A program made the translations under genes and the position numbers. This document shows, in pieces, positions 33,697 to 43,030 of a DNA stretch of 51,065 nt (position 1 is its first letter; every line of letters begins with the position of its first letter). The DNA comes from Kofleriaceae bacterium (lineage in GTDB: Bacteria; Myxococcota_A; Polyangia; Haliangiales; Haliangiaceae): assembly GCA_024762925.1 (NCBI GenBank), contig JANTGM010000035.1:1-51065 (forward strand), read 5' to 3'. The notes under the pieces were generated by a model. The model was not told the DNA's origin and made no database searches. It saw only the letters and a list, made by a program, of their open reading frames with translations.

Positions 33697-35241
33697 CTAG
33701 CCGCGGACACGTTTCAGCAACGACTCAATTGCCGTTCGCAAGTCGTCGCGACGCACGGGCTTTAGTAGCACCGGCTGGGAGGTGCCATCTGCGAAGGACT
33801 GTGTTTTGTCAGTAAAGGTACCCGCAGAGATGAAGATAACGCGTTCACGAGCCTCTGGGCAGACATCGGCAAGGCGCTCGTACAGCGCAACGCCGCTGAG
33901 GCCTGGCATCATGATGTCACAGAGAATTACGTCGTAGTCCCCCTCAACGATCATCTCGAGGGCAAGTTCGCCACCAGAGCAAACATCCACGAGGTACTCC
34001 CTCCGAAGCATGCGACCCAAGCTTCGCAAGATCAGCTCCTCGTCATCAATTACCAAGACGCGTACCGCGGCAACCTCGGCTTGCTCCGATGCGGGCAATC
34101 GGATTTCTATCGTCGCCGACAGCTGATCGTCGCTTGTTGTGACTTCGATGCTTCCACCGTGTGCCACGACGATTTGCTGGCAGAAAATGAGCCCAATCCA
34201 CTTGGTGCTGCCCTGCATGAAGTCCGCGGTTATTCCGGTTTGGGGATTCTCGACTCGGTCGCCTTCCCATATGCGAATGCGAGCCGCCAGCTCTTCGAAG
34301 TACGGAGTTGGGGCACCAAGAGTGCAAGCAAGCTCGACACAGGTCTCGCCATCTTCTGCCCTTGTGGACACTCGTAGGGCGTTTCCCGGGGCATCTTCAA
34401 CCATGGCTCTCGCCACGAAAACGAGCAGCCCTGTGATGAGCTGAATCATCCGTCCTTCGAGTCCATCGACAAATGGGGCTTCTTGCAGCTTCTCCTCGAT
34501 GCTCGCGCGATGGCGAATCTCGTTGTGAGCGAGACGCAGAGCATGTCGCACGCTCACGTTGATGTCGATCGGATGTGTTTCCTCCGATTCCGTCGACGAA
34601 AACGGTGTGAGCTCTGCTGCGACTGTCTCGATCCTACGCAACGCCGTGAGCGCATCGGTCACGACTTCTCCGAGTTCTCCCGAGGAAATGTACTCACCGC
34701 GTTCGCTCAAGTGCTCGAGGCAACTTCGCAGCACCTGCGCCGGATTGTTGATTTCATGGCCCATCGCTGCAGCGAGCTGCCCAACAACAACCATGCTGCC
34801 AGTTGCAACCAAGTGCTCGCTGGCGGTCTTGAGCCGCTCTTGGGTCATTGCGAGCTCATCGATCGGTGTCTTGAGAGCCACCGCATAGGCCAACTTGCCA
34901 TCGTGCAGAACGGGAGCAATGCGCACCAGCTGGCGGTAGGTCTCACCATCGCGACGCCGACCCTCGAATTCCCCGTGCCAGGGGTTGCCTTCGCGCAAGG
35001 TGGCCCAGATCGCGTCAAAGAGCTCGGTATTCTGTGCTTCGGAGGCCAGCAGTTCAACAGCGCTTCGCCCCAAAGCCTCATCAGCCGTGTAGCCGGTGAC
35101 GTTCTGGAAGCTGCGATTCACAAAGCGCAGTAGCCCATCTGCGTCCATGATCTCCACCGACTCGGAGACCATGTCAACCGTCTTGGAGAGAGCGCGCAGC
35201 TGGGTTGCGGTTGGCTTCTCAAAATCAATGCTCTTGCTCAT
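33697..35241 (-). CDS. PAS sensor with defective kinase domain and receiver
   Basis: From the ATG at 35241 (AAGG upstream) the 514-residue protein has a PAS domain (about residues 20-140), a HisKA-type dimer region with the phospho-His in GHEINNPAQVL (about 165-175), an ATPase-like region (about 240-370) and a C-terminal receiver (about 385-510). The ATPase looks dead: the N-box reads GLLVFVARAM with no Asn, the DxGxG box is absent (CTLGAPTP), and the G2 box reads STKWIGLIF. The receiver keeps all key residues (VIDDEE, CDIMMPG, ISAG, LLKP). It may receive or pass phosphate rather than make it. It follows the small lipoprotein gene by 22 bp. Confidence 0.88.
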   Translation of the reverse strand: MSKSIDFEKPTATQLRALSKTVDMVSESVEIMDADGLLRFVNRSFQNVTGYTADEALGRSAVELLASEAQNTELFDAIWATLREGNPWHGEFEGRRRDGETYRQLVRIAPVLHDGKLAYAVALKTPIDELAMTQERLKTASEHLVATGSMVVVGQLAAAMGHEINNPAQVLRSCLEHLSERGEYISSGELGEVVTDALTALRRIETVAAELTPFSSTESEETHPIDINVSVRHALRLAHNEIRHRASIEEKLQEAPFVDGLEGRMIQLITGLLVFVARAMVEDAPGNALRVSTRAEDGETCVELACTLGAPTPYFEELAARIRIWEGDRVENPQTGITADFMQGSTKWIGLIFCQQIVVAHGGSIEVTTSDDQLSATIEIRLPASEQAEVAAVRVLVIDDEELILRSLGRMLRREYLVDVCSGGELALEMIVEGDYDVILCDIMMPGLSGVALYERLADVCPEARERVIFISAGTFTDKTQSFADGTSQPVLLKPVRRDDLRTAIESLLKRVRG

Positions 35242-35263
35242 AGGAGTACCTTGCGAATATCTC

Positions 35264-35662
35264 TTAGGGACGATCCCTTGGGCACAGAGCAATGTCGAGC
35301 TTGCCATCAGCCTCAAAACAGGCAGCGGCGATCTTGCGCGCCTCAACCTTGACAGCTTTCTGTTCGGCAACCTGGAGACCTTCGCTCGCAAGCAGATCGA
35401 GATTGATCTGCAATGCCCCGGGGCTTGCCTTGGCAAGTTCGCACTGCTGCTCTAGCTCGGGGGTAGTTTTGGCGCAGGCACAAACACGCTTGAGATAGGA
35501 TGTGCATGCCTTCTGGGCCCGCTCGACCTCCGCTTTGGGAAGAGCCTCAACCCTGACAGGCCGCTCCCCTTGCTCTGACGATTTCTTGCTACAACCGAGA
35601 GCGCCGGCCACCACCAGCAGAACCAAGGTTTGCGAGAGAGCTCCAAGTGCTCGTAGTTTCAT
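35264..35662 (-). CDS. Small lipoprotein with Cys-rich middle
   Basis: From the ATG at 35662 the protein has 132 residues and a lipoprotein signal (MKLRALGALSQTLVLLVVAGALGC). The mature part is helical and charged, with cysteines in ACTSYLKRVCACAK and EQQCEL, one in AACFEAD and one near the end, a pattern fit for disulfide bonds. Unknown function. It lies between the PP2C gene and the sensor gene on the same strand. Confidence 0.7.
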   Translation of the reverse strand: MKLRALGALSQTLVLLVVAGALGCSKKSSEQGERPVRVEALPKAEVERAQKACTSYLKRVCACAKTTPELEQQCELAKASPGALQINLDLLASEGLQVAEQKAVKVEARKIAAACFEADGKLDIALCPRDRP

Positions 35663-35677
35663 CGCGTCTTGCCCCAA

Positions 35678-35767
35678 TTGCTTGCCGCTCCAATCACTCG
35701 CCGCTCGATCTCCTGCCGCTCGATCTCTCCCCGCATCGCTTGCTCTACGATCACTCGCTGTCCAATC
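35678..35767. repeat. Short degenerate repeats after PP2C gene
   Basis: The 105-bp gap after the phosphatase gene contains three near-copies of a gccgctc(c/g)atc(t/a)c unit about 15 bp apart (35684, 35700, 35715), and then a looser copy. It is non-coding and may be a small slippage repeat or mRNA spacer. Confidence 0.45.
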
Positions 35768-36559
35768 TCACTGTGGCTCGATGCGAGCAAGTACGACAGA
35801 GATATTGTCCACGCCACCCTGTTCGTTGGCGCCAGCGATCAGCGTTTCAACAGCTTTGTCCAGGTCTGGCGTGCCATCAATGATGTGCGTAATTTGCTGA
35901 TCGGTGAGCATGTCGCACAGTCCATCTGAGCAAAGAAGGAAACAATCTCCAACCTTTGGCTGATCGGTGATGATGTCAACTTGGACGCTATCCTTCATGC
36001 CCAGGGCACGCACGATGACGTTTTTGTGGGGCCAGTTCTCGGCCTCTTCTTCGGTCACCCGCTTCATCTTGATGTAATCGTTGATGAGCGAGTGGTCCTC
36101 GGTGATCTGAGTGAGTTTGCCGTCGCGAAGCCGGTAGACGCGACTATCCCCAACATGGCCAATAATAACGGTGTCATCCAAGAAATAGGTAGCGACTACC
36201 GTGGTTCCCATGCCCTTGCAGCTGGGGTCGCGAGCGGCACGTTCGTGCACTTCAAGGTTGGCGAGAAGAACCCCTGTTGTCATGCGATTGATGTCGCCAC
36301 GCAAATCGCGATCAACTTTGTAGGGCCACGTTAATGGCTGCATATCGGCAGTACGGCCGTAATAGTCGACCATTGTATCAACCGCCAAAGCGCTGGCGAC
36401 CTCTCCAGAAGCATGCCCACCCATGCCATCCGCCACGATGGCCAGGCGAACATCGGTAGGTAGGTAGACAGAATCCTCGTTATGGTCGCGTTTGCGGCCA
36501 ACGTCTGTGTCGCCGGAGAAGCGAACGCGCATGTTGTCGAGTGGAAAGGAGGTGCTCAT
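35768..36559 (-). CDS. PP2C-type Ser/Thr protein phosphatase
   Basis: The 263-residue protein carries the PP2C motifs: DVGRKRDHNEDS (residues about 19-30), VADGMGGHASGE (about 42-53), GTTVVAT, HVGDSRVYRL, and the last metal Asp in NEQGGVDNISVV. It dephosphorylates Ser/Thr with two Mn/Mg ions and usually pairs with a Hanks-type kinase, none of which is in the window. It resembles the Stp/PrpC group. It diverges from the large VWA gene (107-bp gap). Confidence 0.95.
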   Translation of the reverse strand: MSTSFPLDNMRVRFSGDTDVGRKRDHNEDSVYLPTDVRLAIVADGMGGHASGEVASALAVDTMVDYYGRTADMQPLTWPYKVDRDLRGDINRMTTGVLLANLEVHERAARDPSCKGMGTTVVATYFLDDTVIIGHVGDSRVYRLRDGKLTQITEDHSLINDYIKMKRVTEEEAENWPHKNVIVRALGMKDSVQVDIITDQPKVGDCFLLCSDGLCDMLTDQQITHIIDGTPDLDKAVETLIAGANEQGGVDNISVVLARIEPQ

Positions 36560-36666
36560 GGTGCTTGCTGGGCTCGATCGATGCCCGCGAAGTATGCTCG
36601 CAAGAATCGCCGCCCGATGTGCCCTGTAATATGGAAAACCCGGAGCCCGACCCTTACTATTAGGTC

Positions 36667-39504
36667 ATGCTTTGGGGGAAGAAGCTTAGCGTAGCTTTAT
36701 GTGTAGGGCTATTGGGCCTGGTCACCTTTTTGGGGCGTCAAGCTGGTGCGCAAAATAGCGAGGCCATCAAACCATTTGTCTTGGTGATTTTTGATGTCTC
36801 GGGCTCGATGGGAGCTGCCACGGGCCAGGGCTCGAGTTCTTGTGGAGCGGCTGACACCAGAATCGATCACGCCAAGTGCGCCATTCAGCAGATTGTGGAT
36901 GCGCACTCTGACATTCAATTCGGCATGGGTCGGTTTCGCACCACACCAAATGGCACCAGCGATTGTTTTAGCTGCGAACAAAACACGGCGATTGACTGCG
37001 CTGCCTGCAACGAGAACAACGGAAACAACTGCTCCGCTGCCATGAGTTCAGCCGATCGATTTCAGCTGCTCGTCCCTTTTGTTGAAGACGCCAACGATTC
37101 CATCAAAGAGTGGGTCAACTTCAACTGCGGCACATCGGGTTGCTCCCTCGACCCCGCTGACAGCCCGGAGATGCGCGTGCCCTTTGGCAACAGCTTCACG
37201 CCTTTGGGCGGAGCACTCCGCGGAGCTCGTCGTTTCTTCCAGGGCAACGACACAAACATCAATAGCAATGCGGTCGACAACCTGGACGCAATCTACGGTG
37301 CAAACATCGATGACCCAATCGGAACCGATCCTCTGCGAGATGACTTCATCGCGGTGGGACAACAATGTCGACCTTACATCGTAGTTCTTCTTACGGATGG
37401 TGAAGAGACATGCGAGCAGTTTGGTGCTGCGGGTGGAACGGTAGACGCTGCCTCCGACCTTCTTGTCACCCCCTTTGGCGCTAACAACTACCGCATTGAA
37501 ACCAAGCCCATTGGCTTTGGCCTCACTCCAGGCAACGCACAAATCGAAGCCATGGCGCGCGCTGGCGGCAACCCCGGTGACGGCGTTGGCGGTGCAAATG
37601 AGGGCCTCTACGCAAATACTGAGCAAGAACTCATCAACGCCTTCAATCAGATTATTTCTGATTCGATTCTCGTCGAAGTTTGCGATGGTGAAGACAACGA
37701 TTGTGATGGCCAAGTAGACGAAGGGTTTCAACTCTTCTGTGATGTCGATGGCGGCAACCCCGCACAAGACCTATGCGTCGATCCTGGCGACGACTGCGAT
37801 GGCAACGATGATAACTGCTCACAGGGGACCGCCGACGAAATCGTAAACGCATGCGGACTGTGCGGACCCGAGCCAACCGAAGTCTGCAACCTAAGCGACG
37901 ATGACTGCGATGGCATCGTTGATGAGAATGGCGACGGTATCGAGGGCAGCATCTGCAACGGCTGTGTCCCCGTTGGCCAAGAGATTTGCAACAACGATGA
38001 TGAAGACTGTGATGGCTTCATCGACGAGGGAATCACCCAGCCTTGCGGAACCGATGTTGGTGAGTGCACAGCTGGTGTGGAAACCTGCGTTGCTGGCTCG
38101 TTCATCAACTGCACGGCGATTGATGGCACCAACGAGGTATGCGACGGGCTCGACAACGACTGCAATGGCGTGGTGGATGGCTTCGTCGAGGAGTGTGCCG
38201 AGCTGCCCGGCAATGTTGCTCCGTTTGAAGGCGTCTGCCAACCTGGTTTCTCCGTTTGCGAAGTTCCCGCCATTCCCGGCATGGGCAACAGCTTTGGTCC
38301 TTGCCAAGGAGAAATCGGCCCGAGCGCAGAGAGCTGCGACTTGCTCGACAACGATTGCGATACGGATGTCGACGAAGACACAGGTGGCGCCGACTGCAGC
38401 TCCACCTGTGGCGTTGGGACCACCGAGTGCGTGGCTGGTGTTCTTGAGTGCAACAACGGCGGCATGATGGGCATGGACGAAATCTGCAACGGCCTTGATG
38501 ATGACTGCGATAACGTGATCGACGAGAACGTTCCCGACCCAGTTCCCAATACTTGTGATGAGGGCGGCACCCTCTGCTTGCCCGGCGTTCTTCAGTGTAT
38601 CGGTGGTGAGTTTGTTTGCACGGGTGGCACAGCTCCTGGAATTGAAGTCTGTGACTGTCTCGACAACGACTGTGACGATGCGGTTGATGAAGAGCCACCC
38701 GCCCTGTGCCCAACTGGTTCAAGCTGCACAAACTGCCAGTGTGCATTTCCCTGTCAAAGCGGCGAGTTTCCCTGTCCACAAGGGTTTCTCTGTAGCGATG
38801 AGAACTTCTGCTTAGTCGATCCGTGCTTCAACGTGGACTGCACACCCACTGGCGAAGGCAATGCCACAACCTGTGTTGCCGGCGAATGTGTTGAGACCTG
38901 CACGGTCACAAACTGTGCTCCTGGCACCGCATGTCGTCCGAGCGATGGCACCTGCCAGTTTGATGACTGTCGAGGCTTTCCGGAACTCTGCAGCGAAGAA
39001 GAGTTCTGCGTTGTTGACCAGTGCGTAAGCGATCCTTGCACCGGCGTTGACTGCCCAGGTGACGACCAATACTGCCTTGAGGGCGAATGCGTAAGCAGCT
39101 GCGCGAACATCAACTGTCCCGAAGGCCAAGGCTGTTTGCTTGGCGAATGCCAACCTCTTCCATGCGGAGGAGAGTGCGAATTCGGCCAAGTCTGCAGCAG
39201 CGAGGGTGTCTGTCAAAACAACCCATGCACAGCACCGTGTGCCGAGGGTCAAGTCTGCAATCCGGCTAACGGCGAGTGCATACAAGATCCTTGTCTAGGC
39301 GTCGACTGCCCAGACAATGGCGTATGCGACTTTGGCACCTGCTTTGACCCAAGCCATGGTGATGCTGGTCCGCCCGTAGATAACGAGTACGTAAGCCCTG
39401 GTGGCGGTGGAGGCTGCTCTACCGGTGGCGGTGCTGGTGCGCTTGGAGGCCTCTTGCTACTGCTCATGCTGGCCTGGTCCCGCAAGCGTGAGGAGGGCCT
39501 CTAA
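36667..39504 (+). CDS. VWA / MopE-repeat surface protein, MYXO-CTERM-like
   Basis: The 945-residue protein has a signal peptide (cut near AGA-QNSE), and a VWA domain (about residues 35-330) with the MIDAS motif DVSGSMG. At least seven MopE-type modules follow (about 335-680), each with a C-x3-D-N/D-D-C-D/N-G/x-x-x-D core that binds metal or stabilises by disulfide. Next come small Cys-rich EGF-like modules (about 690-905). The last 36 residues read GGGGGCSTGG, a hydrophobic stretch and SRKREEG. That is the MYXO-CTERM layout of tail-cleaved, surface-anchored Myxococcota proteins. It is expected on the outer surface. The ATG at 36667 is the only fitting start. Adhesion or sensing is inferred. 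Confidence 0.92.
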   Translation: MLWGKKLSVALCVGLLGLVTFLGRQAGAQNSEAIKPFVLVIFDVSGSMGAATGQGSSSCGAADTRIDHAKCAIQQIVDAHSDIQFGMGRFRTTPNGTSDCFSCEQNTAIDCAACNENNGNNCSAAMSSADRFQLLVPFVEDANDSIKEWVNFNCGTSGCSLDPADSPEMRVPFGNSFTPLGGALRGARRFFQGNDTNINSNAVDNLDAIYGANIDDPIGTDPLRDDFIAVGQQCRPYIVVLLTDGEETCEQFGAAGGTVDAASDLLVTPFGANNYRIETKPIGFGLTPGNAQIEAMARAGGNPGDGVGGANEGLYANTEQELINAFNQIISDSILVEVCDGEDNDCDGQVDEGFQLFCDVDGGNPAQDLCVDPGDDCDGNDDNCSQGTADEIVNACGLCGPEPTEVCNLSDDDCDGIVDENGDGIEGSICNGCVPVGQEICNNDDEDCDGFIDEGITQPCGTDVGECTAGVETCVAGSFINCTAIDGTNEVCDGLDNDCNGVVDGFVEECAELPGNVAPFEGVCQPGFSVCEVPAIPGMGNSFGPCQGEIGPSAESCDLLDNDCDTDVDEDTGGADCSSTCGVGTTECVAGVLECNNGGMMGMDEICNGLDDDCDNVIDENVPDPVPNTCDEGGTLCLPGVLQCIGGEFVCTGGTAPGIEVCDCLDNDCDDAVDEEPPALCPTGSSCTNCQCAFPCQSGEFPCPQGFLCSDENFCLVDPCFNVDCTPTGEGNATTCVAGECVETCTVTNCAPGTACRPSDGTCQFDDCRGFPELCSEEEFCVVDQCVSDPCTGVDCPGDDQYCLEGECVSSCANINCPEGQGCLLGECQPLPCGGECEFGQVCSSEGVCQNNPCTAPCAEGQVCNPANGECIQDPCLGVDCPDNGVCDFGTCFDPSHGDAGPPVDNEYVSPGGGGGCSTGGGAGALGGLLLLLMLAWSRKREEGL

Positions 39505-39505
39505 G

Positions 39506-41995
39506 ATGCGCACGGTTGCAATGCCAGCGAGCATCCTCCTCGCTCTATTAGGAGTTCTTCTTAGCACCACCTCATGTAGCGTCGACGGCTATTGCATCGA
39601 CTGCTACGACGCGAATGGAACCGGTGTCGCATACGACGGCGGTGATAGCGAATTTGACGCTGACCTTGGTGATGGTGGCGGTGGTGAGTTTGACGCCTGC
39701 GTTCCCTCGGGAATCGAGCAGTGTGATGATCTCGACAACGACTGTGACGGCGAAGTCGATGAAGAGACCGATGGCTTACCAGGAGTAGGTGAAACCTGTG
39801 GCACGAACGCTGGCGAGTGCGAGACTGGTACCACCGTCTGTCAGGACGGATCGATTGTTTGCGGCGATGGCGCCATCCACCCAACCTTTGAGCTTTGCAA
39901 CAATCTCGATGACGATTGCGACGACTCGGTCGATGAGAATAATCCTGAGGGCGGGCTCATCTGCGGCACCAACCAAGGCGAGTGCGTGGCGGGCGTTCAG
40001 CAATGCACCAGCGGAACTCTCGAGTGTGTGGGTGATGTCGGCGGCGGTTCCGAGATCTGCAACGGCTTGGACGATGACTGCGATGGCCAGTTCGACGAGG
40101 GCATCACGCTCAGTGGCAACTGCGGCCCCACAAGCGATGACGGCGTTTGCACGTTTGGCGTCAACACCTGCGTAGGTGGCAGCATTCAGTGTGTAGGCGC
40201 GGTTCTGCCTTCGCTTGAGCAGTGTGACATGACCGACCATGACTGCGATGGCAACAACCTCAACGGCTTCAACCTCACAAGCGATCCAAACAACTGCACA
40301 GCATGCGGCAATGTGTGCTCCGGCTTCAACGCATTTTGGAGCTGCAACAATGGCTGTGAAGTTGCTGCATGCGAAACCGACTTTCACGATGTGAATGGAC
40401 TCGCCGTTGATGGCTGCGAGTTTGGTCCCTGCACCTTCCAGGGCAACGAGATTTGCAATGGCGTCGACGACGACTGTGATGGCGTAACCGATGAAGGCGT
40501 GAATGCCAGCCCACCACCGATTTGCGATCAGGACGGAGAGTGCAATGGCACCGTTGCTGTGTGTGACAGCATGGCTGGACAGTTCGTTTGCAACTACGGC
40601 GCAACCGTCACCACCGATATCGATGGCAACCTGATTCCAGAGGGCGACTGCGACGAACGTGACAACGATTGCGATGGGCAGGTTGATGAGGTCTTTGGCA
40701 CCAAGGGCAACGTCTGCGATGACGGCGAGCTTGGTACCTGTCGTGACACGGGAGTCGTTGCATGCAATGCAACCAACGATGGCGTTGTGTGTACAGCGGT
40801 CGACGACCCAACAGACGACCCTCCACCTGCCGAAATCTGCAACAATCTTGATGACGACTGCGATGGAAACATCGATGAGGGTGATATCCAGGATTGGGTC
40901 GACATTGGTGGTGGCGTAGAAATCATGAAGTACGAGGCATCGCGTCCAGATTCCGATGCCACGGAACAAGGCTTTGTCGTGGACGGTAGCGTCTGTAGCG
41001 ATGTCTCACGTGTGCCTTGGACCAATGTCACCCAACCGGAGGCGGAGGCTGCGTGCGCTGGCATCGGGGCGCGCCTTTGCACCGAAGCCGAGTGGCAGCT
41101 CGCATGTGAAACTGACAATGCCTTGCCAGAGAATGTCCAGCAAGGCAGCCAGAACCTCATTGTCATCGATGGTGATGATGGCGTTGCAAACAATGGGTGG
41201 GTTGCGCGAAGCACAGTCGCTGGTTTCACAGGCTCCGGCTACATGCAGGTTCCAGACGACACCGAAACCGATGTCTTCGACCCAAGCAATCTCAACGCGG
41301 CTTCCCCACGCATCGACTACACACTGAACTTCACGCAAACCGGGACGCACTTTCTGTGGGTCCGCATGCGCACTGATGGCAACTTCGAAGATGACTCGGC
41401 GTGGTTTGCGTTTGATGACACAAATGGCAATCTCGCGGGTGGTACTGGCGGTTCACCCTACTTGGACCTGGACACCAACAACTCCTGGGACTGGCTTGGG
41501 CAGTTTGATAACGAGAGCGGTCGCATTAGTTTCAACGTTGGCACCACTGGCAACCACACCATCAGCATCTACAACGGAGAGGATGGCGTCATTATCGATA
41601 GGCTCGTTGTTACGACCGATATCAATTTCGTTCCAACCAGTGATGGGCCACCAGAAGAATGCCAATTTGCATACCAGACTGACTGCAAGGTCTACCAACC
41701 CAACACGTGCAACGGAGAGGACTTCGACGGCGACTCGGGAACCGCCGGTGACCAGGACTTGATGCTGCCAACCGGTAGCTTGGCGGCTTGCTTCGCTGAG
41801 TGGGAGGCTGGTGGTGATGCCTTCGATCTCTCGGGCAACGTTAAGGAGTGGACAGCAGAGCGTGCAGCGGGCATCAACCCACTTCGCGGCGGTTCGTTCA
41901 ACAACACGGCAACGGGAATCAGCTGCCAGTTCGACTTCCTAACGGCGGACGATAGCTTCTTCCTTCCGAACATCGGCTTCCGCTGCTGTCGCTAG
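39506..41995 (+). CDS. MopE-repeat lipoprotein with split FGE-like domain
   Basis: From the ATG at 39506 (GGAGGG upstream) the 829-residue protein starts with a lipoprotein signal (LLSTTSC), an Asp/Gly-rich linker and about seven MopE modules (about residues 68-450). From about 465 it has a formylglycine-generating-enzyme/sulfatase-modifying-factor fold: MKYEASRPD, ARLCTEAEWQLAC (about 520-534), DLSGNVKEWT (about 775) and LRGGSFNN...GFRCC at the end. Between about 535 and 715 a beta-rich insert (WVRMRTDGN, ISIYNGEDG) looks like a carbohydrate-binding module of jelly-roll type. FGE cofactor residues were not confirmed. It follows the VWA gene by one base. Confidence 0.88.
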   Translation: MRTVAMPASILLALLGVLLSTTSCSVDGYCIDCYDANGTGVAYDGGDSEFDADLGDGGGGEFDACVPSGIEQCDDLDNDCDGEVDEETDGLPGVGETCGTNAGECETGTTVCQDGSIVCGDGAIHPTFELCNNLDDDCDDSVDENNPEGGLICGTNQGECVAGVQQCTSGTLECVGDVGGGSEICNGLDDDCDGQFDEGITLSGNCGPTSDDGVCTFGVNTCVGGSIQCVGAVLPSLEQCDMTDHDCDGNNLNGFNLTSDPNNCTACGNVCSGFNAFWSCNNGCEVAACETDFHDVNGLAVDGCEFGPCTFQGNEICNGVDDDCDGVTDEGVNASPPPICDQDGECNGTVAVCDSMAGQFVCNYGATVTTDIDGNLIPEGDCDERDNDCDGQVDEVFGTKGNVCDDGELGTCRDTGVVACNATNDGVVCTAVDDPTDDPPPAEICNNLDDDCDGNIDEGDIQDWVDIGGGVEIMKYEASRPDSDATEQGFVVDGSVCSDVSRVPWTNVTQPEAEAACAGIGARLCTEAEWQLACETDNALPENVQQGSQNLIVIDGDDGVANNGWVARSTVAGFTGSGYMQVPDDTETDVFDPSNLNAASPRIDYTLNFTQTGTHFLWVRMRTDGNFEDDSAWFAFDDTNGNLAGGTGGSPYLDLDTNNSWDWLGQFDNESGRISFNVGTTGNHTISIYNGEDGVIIDRLVVTTDINFVPTSDGPPEECQFAYQTDCKVYQPNTCNGEDFDGDSGTAGDQDLMLPTGSLAACFAEWEAGGDAFDLSGNVKEWTAERAAGINPLRGGSFNNTATGISCQFDFLTADDSFFLPNIGFRCCR

Positions 41996-42004
41996 GCTGT
42001 CGCA

Positions 42005-42110
42005 AGGAGTGGAGCGTATCGAGATACGTGACCGACGAGCAACGCAGAGCGAAGCGCCCAGAAGGTGAGAAACCAAGCGAGGGCCGGTCAAACCTTTTGG
42101 ATCGCACACT
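42005..42110. repeat. Structured non-coding element, possible dispersed repeat
   Basis: The 134-bp gap between the convergent FGE-like and methyltransferase genes has a 6-bp hairpin cgtatc-ga-gatacg (42015-42028) and then a G/A/C-rich stretch with spaced gcgaag and gagcaacgc words. I have the impression of a REP-like element. No second copy is visible in this window, so the repeat idea rests on resemblance only. It may also act as a bidirectional 3'-end structure. Confidence 0.35.
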
Positions 42111-42129
42111 AGGACAAGGCTCTTCGTGT

Positions 42130-43008
42130 CTAGGACACAGATACTGACGACGCTGCCTGGAGACGCCGCCTAGCCAATCCAACGTAACGCGGATCTTGGT
42201 CACCAACGATCCAGCGCCGCCCAAGCCGCTCAGCAAGAGCAGCGGTTGTCCCCGAGCCACCGAAAGGATCCACCACCAGGTCACCGGCGTTACTGCTCGC
42301 AGCAATCATTCGCCGTACGAGTTCTTCTGGTTTTTGTGTTGGGTGCTCGGTGCGCTCCGCGGTGCCGTTGCACAGCACGGGTATCTCAAGTACGTCGCGC
42401 GGTTTTGCCCCAAGCGGATGTGGTTGCCACTTGTCGCGTCGCTTCCCCTTGCCACCATACTGCGACGTCACTGCCTGGACACGTGCGGGATAGCGCTTGG
42501 TGTGCGAGTTGTATGGCACGCGAACCTCATCGACGTTGAGCTTGGTCTTGGCGGCCTTGCGCAGATGCAAGATCGACTCATGGGACCGCCCCCAGTCACT
42601 GCCCAGATTTGCCTTGTTCTTGTAGAACCAAACGAGCCAACGACAGGCCGAGAAGCGCTTGGATGAGCGAGCTTTGATCTCTGCGAGTATTTCTGAGAAG
42701 CCACAGACATACGCCGACCCTGTCGGGCTTAGAATACGCGCAACTTCGGCCAGCCAGCGATCGCACCAATCGATGTAGTCTTCTTGGGATGCGAAGACGT
42801 CCCAGGTGTCCTTGCCGATGGCGTAGGGCGGGTCGGTCACCACAAGATCCACCGAAGAATCTTTGATGTCGCCAAGCAGCTCAAGCGCATCAGCTCGCCA
42901 GAGTTTGCCAAGGCGGCTCTCATACGCGAGGGTCTTGGGCGACAGTGGTACATCCAAATCGCCTGGAACAGGCAATTCGGCAGCAACCCGAGGTGGACGC
43001 TTTGGCAT
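42130..43008 (-). CDS. Orphan site-specific DNA methyltransferase
   Basis: The 292-residue protein (from ATG at 43008) is a beta-class amino-DNA methyltransferase of the N6_N4_Mtase family. It has the catalytic VTDPPYAIG (about residues 57-65) and, much later, the SAM-binding DPFGGSGTTAALAE. Between them is a putative target-recognition region with a basic KRYPARVQ and GGKGKRRDKWQPH. The order catalytic motif then SAM motif is normal for the beta class. It methylates adenine-N6 or cytosine-N4; the sequence target cannot be told. No restriction nuclease gene is near it. It diverges from the wbpD-like gene with a 22-bp gap. Confidence 0.9.
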   Translation of the reverse strand: MPKRPPRVAAELPVPGDLDVPLSPKTLAYESRLGKLWRADALELLGDIKDSSVDLVVTDPPYAIGKDTWDVFASQEDYIDWCDRWLAEVARILSPTGSAYVCGFSEILAEIKARSSKRFSACRWLVWFYKNKANLGSDWGRSHESILHLRKAAKTKLNVDEVRVPYNSHTKRYPARVQAVTSQYGGKGKRRDKWQPHPLGAKPRDVLEIPVLCNGTAERTEHPTQKPEELVRRMIAASSNAGDLVVDPFGGSGTTAALAERLGRRWIVGDQDPRYVGLARRRLQAASSVSVS

Positions 43009-43030
43009 AGGCCACGGCAGGATACTCGGT

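Noticed and set aside
35678-35767. Small gene in the gap after PP2C
   Set aside because: The open frames there come from short repeats and have no start with a ribosome site.
37048-40969. Long antisense ORFs opposite the MopE genes
   Set aside because: They are side effects of the Asp/Cys/Gly codon bias of the repeats; no domains, ribosome sites or proper starts.
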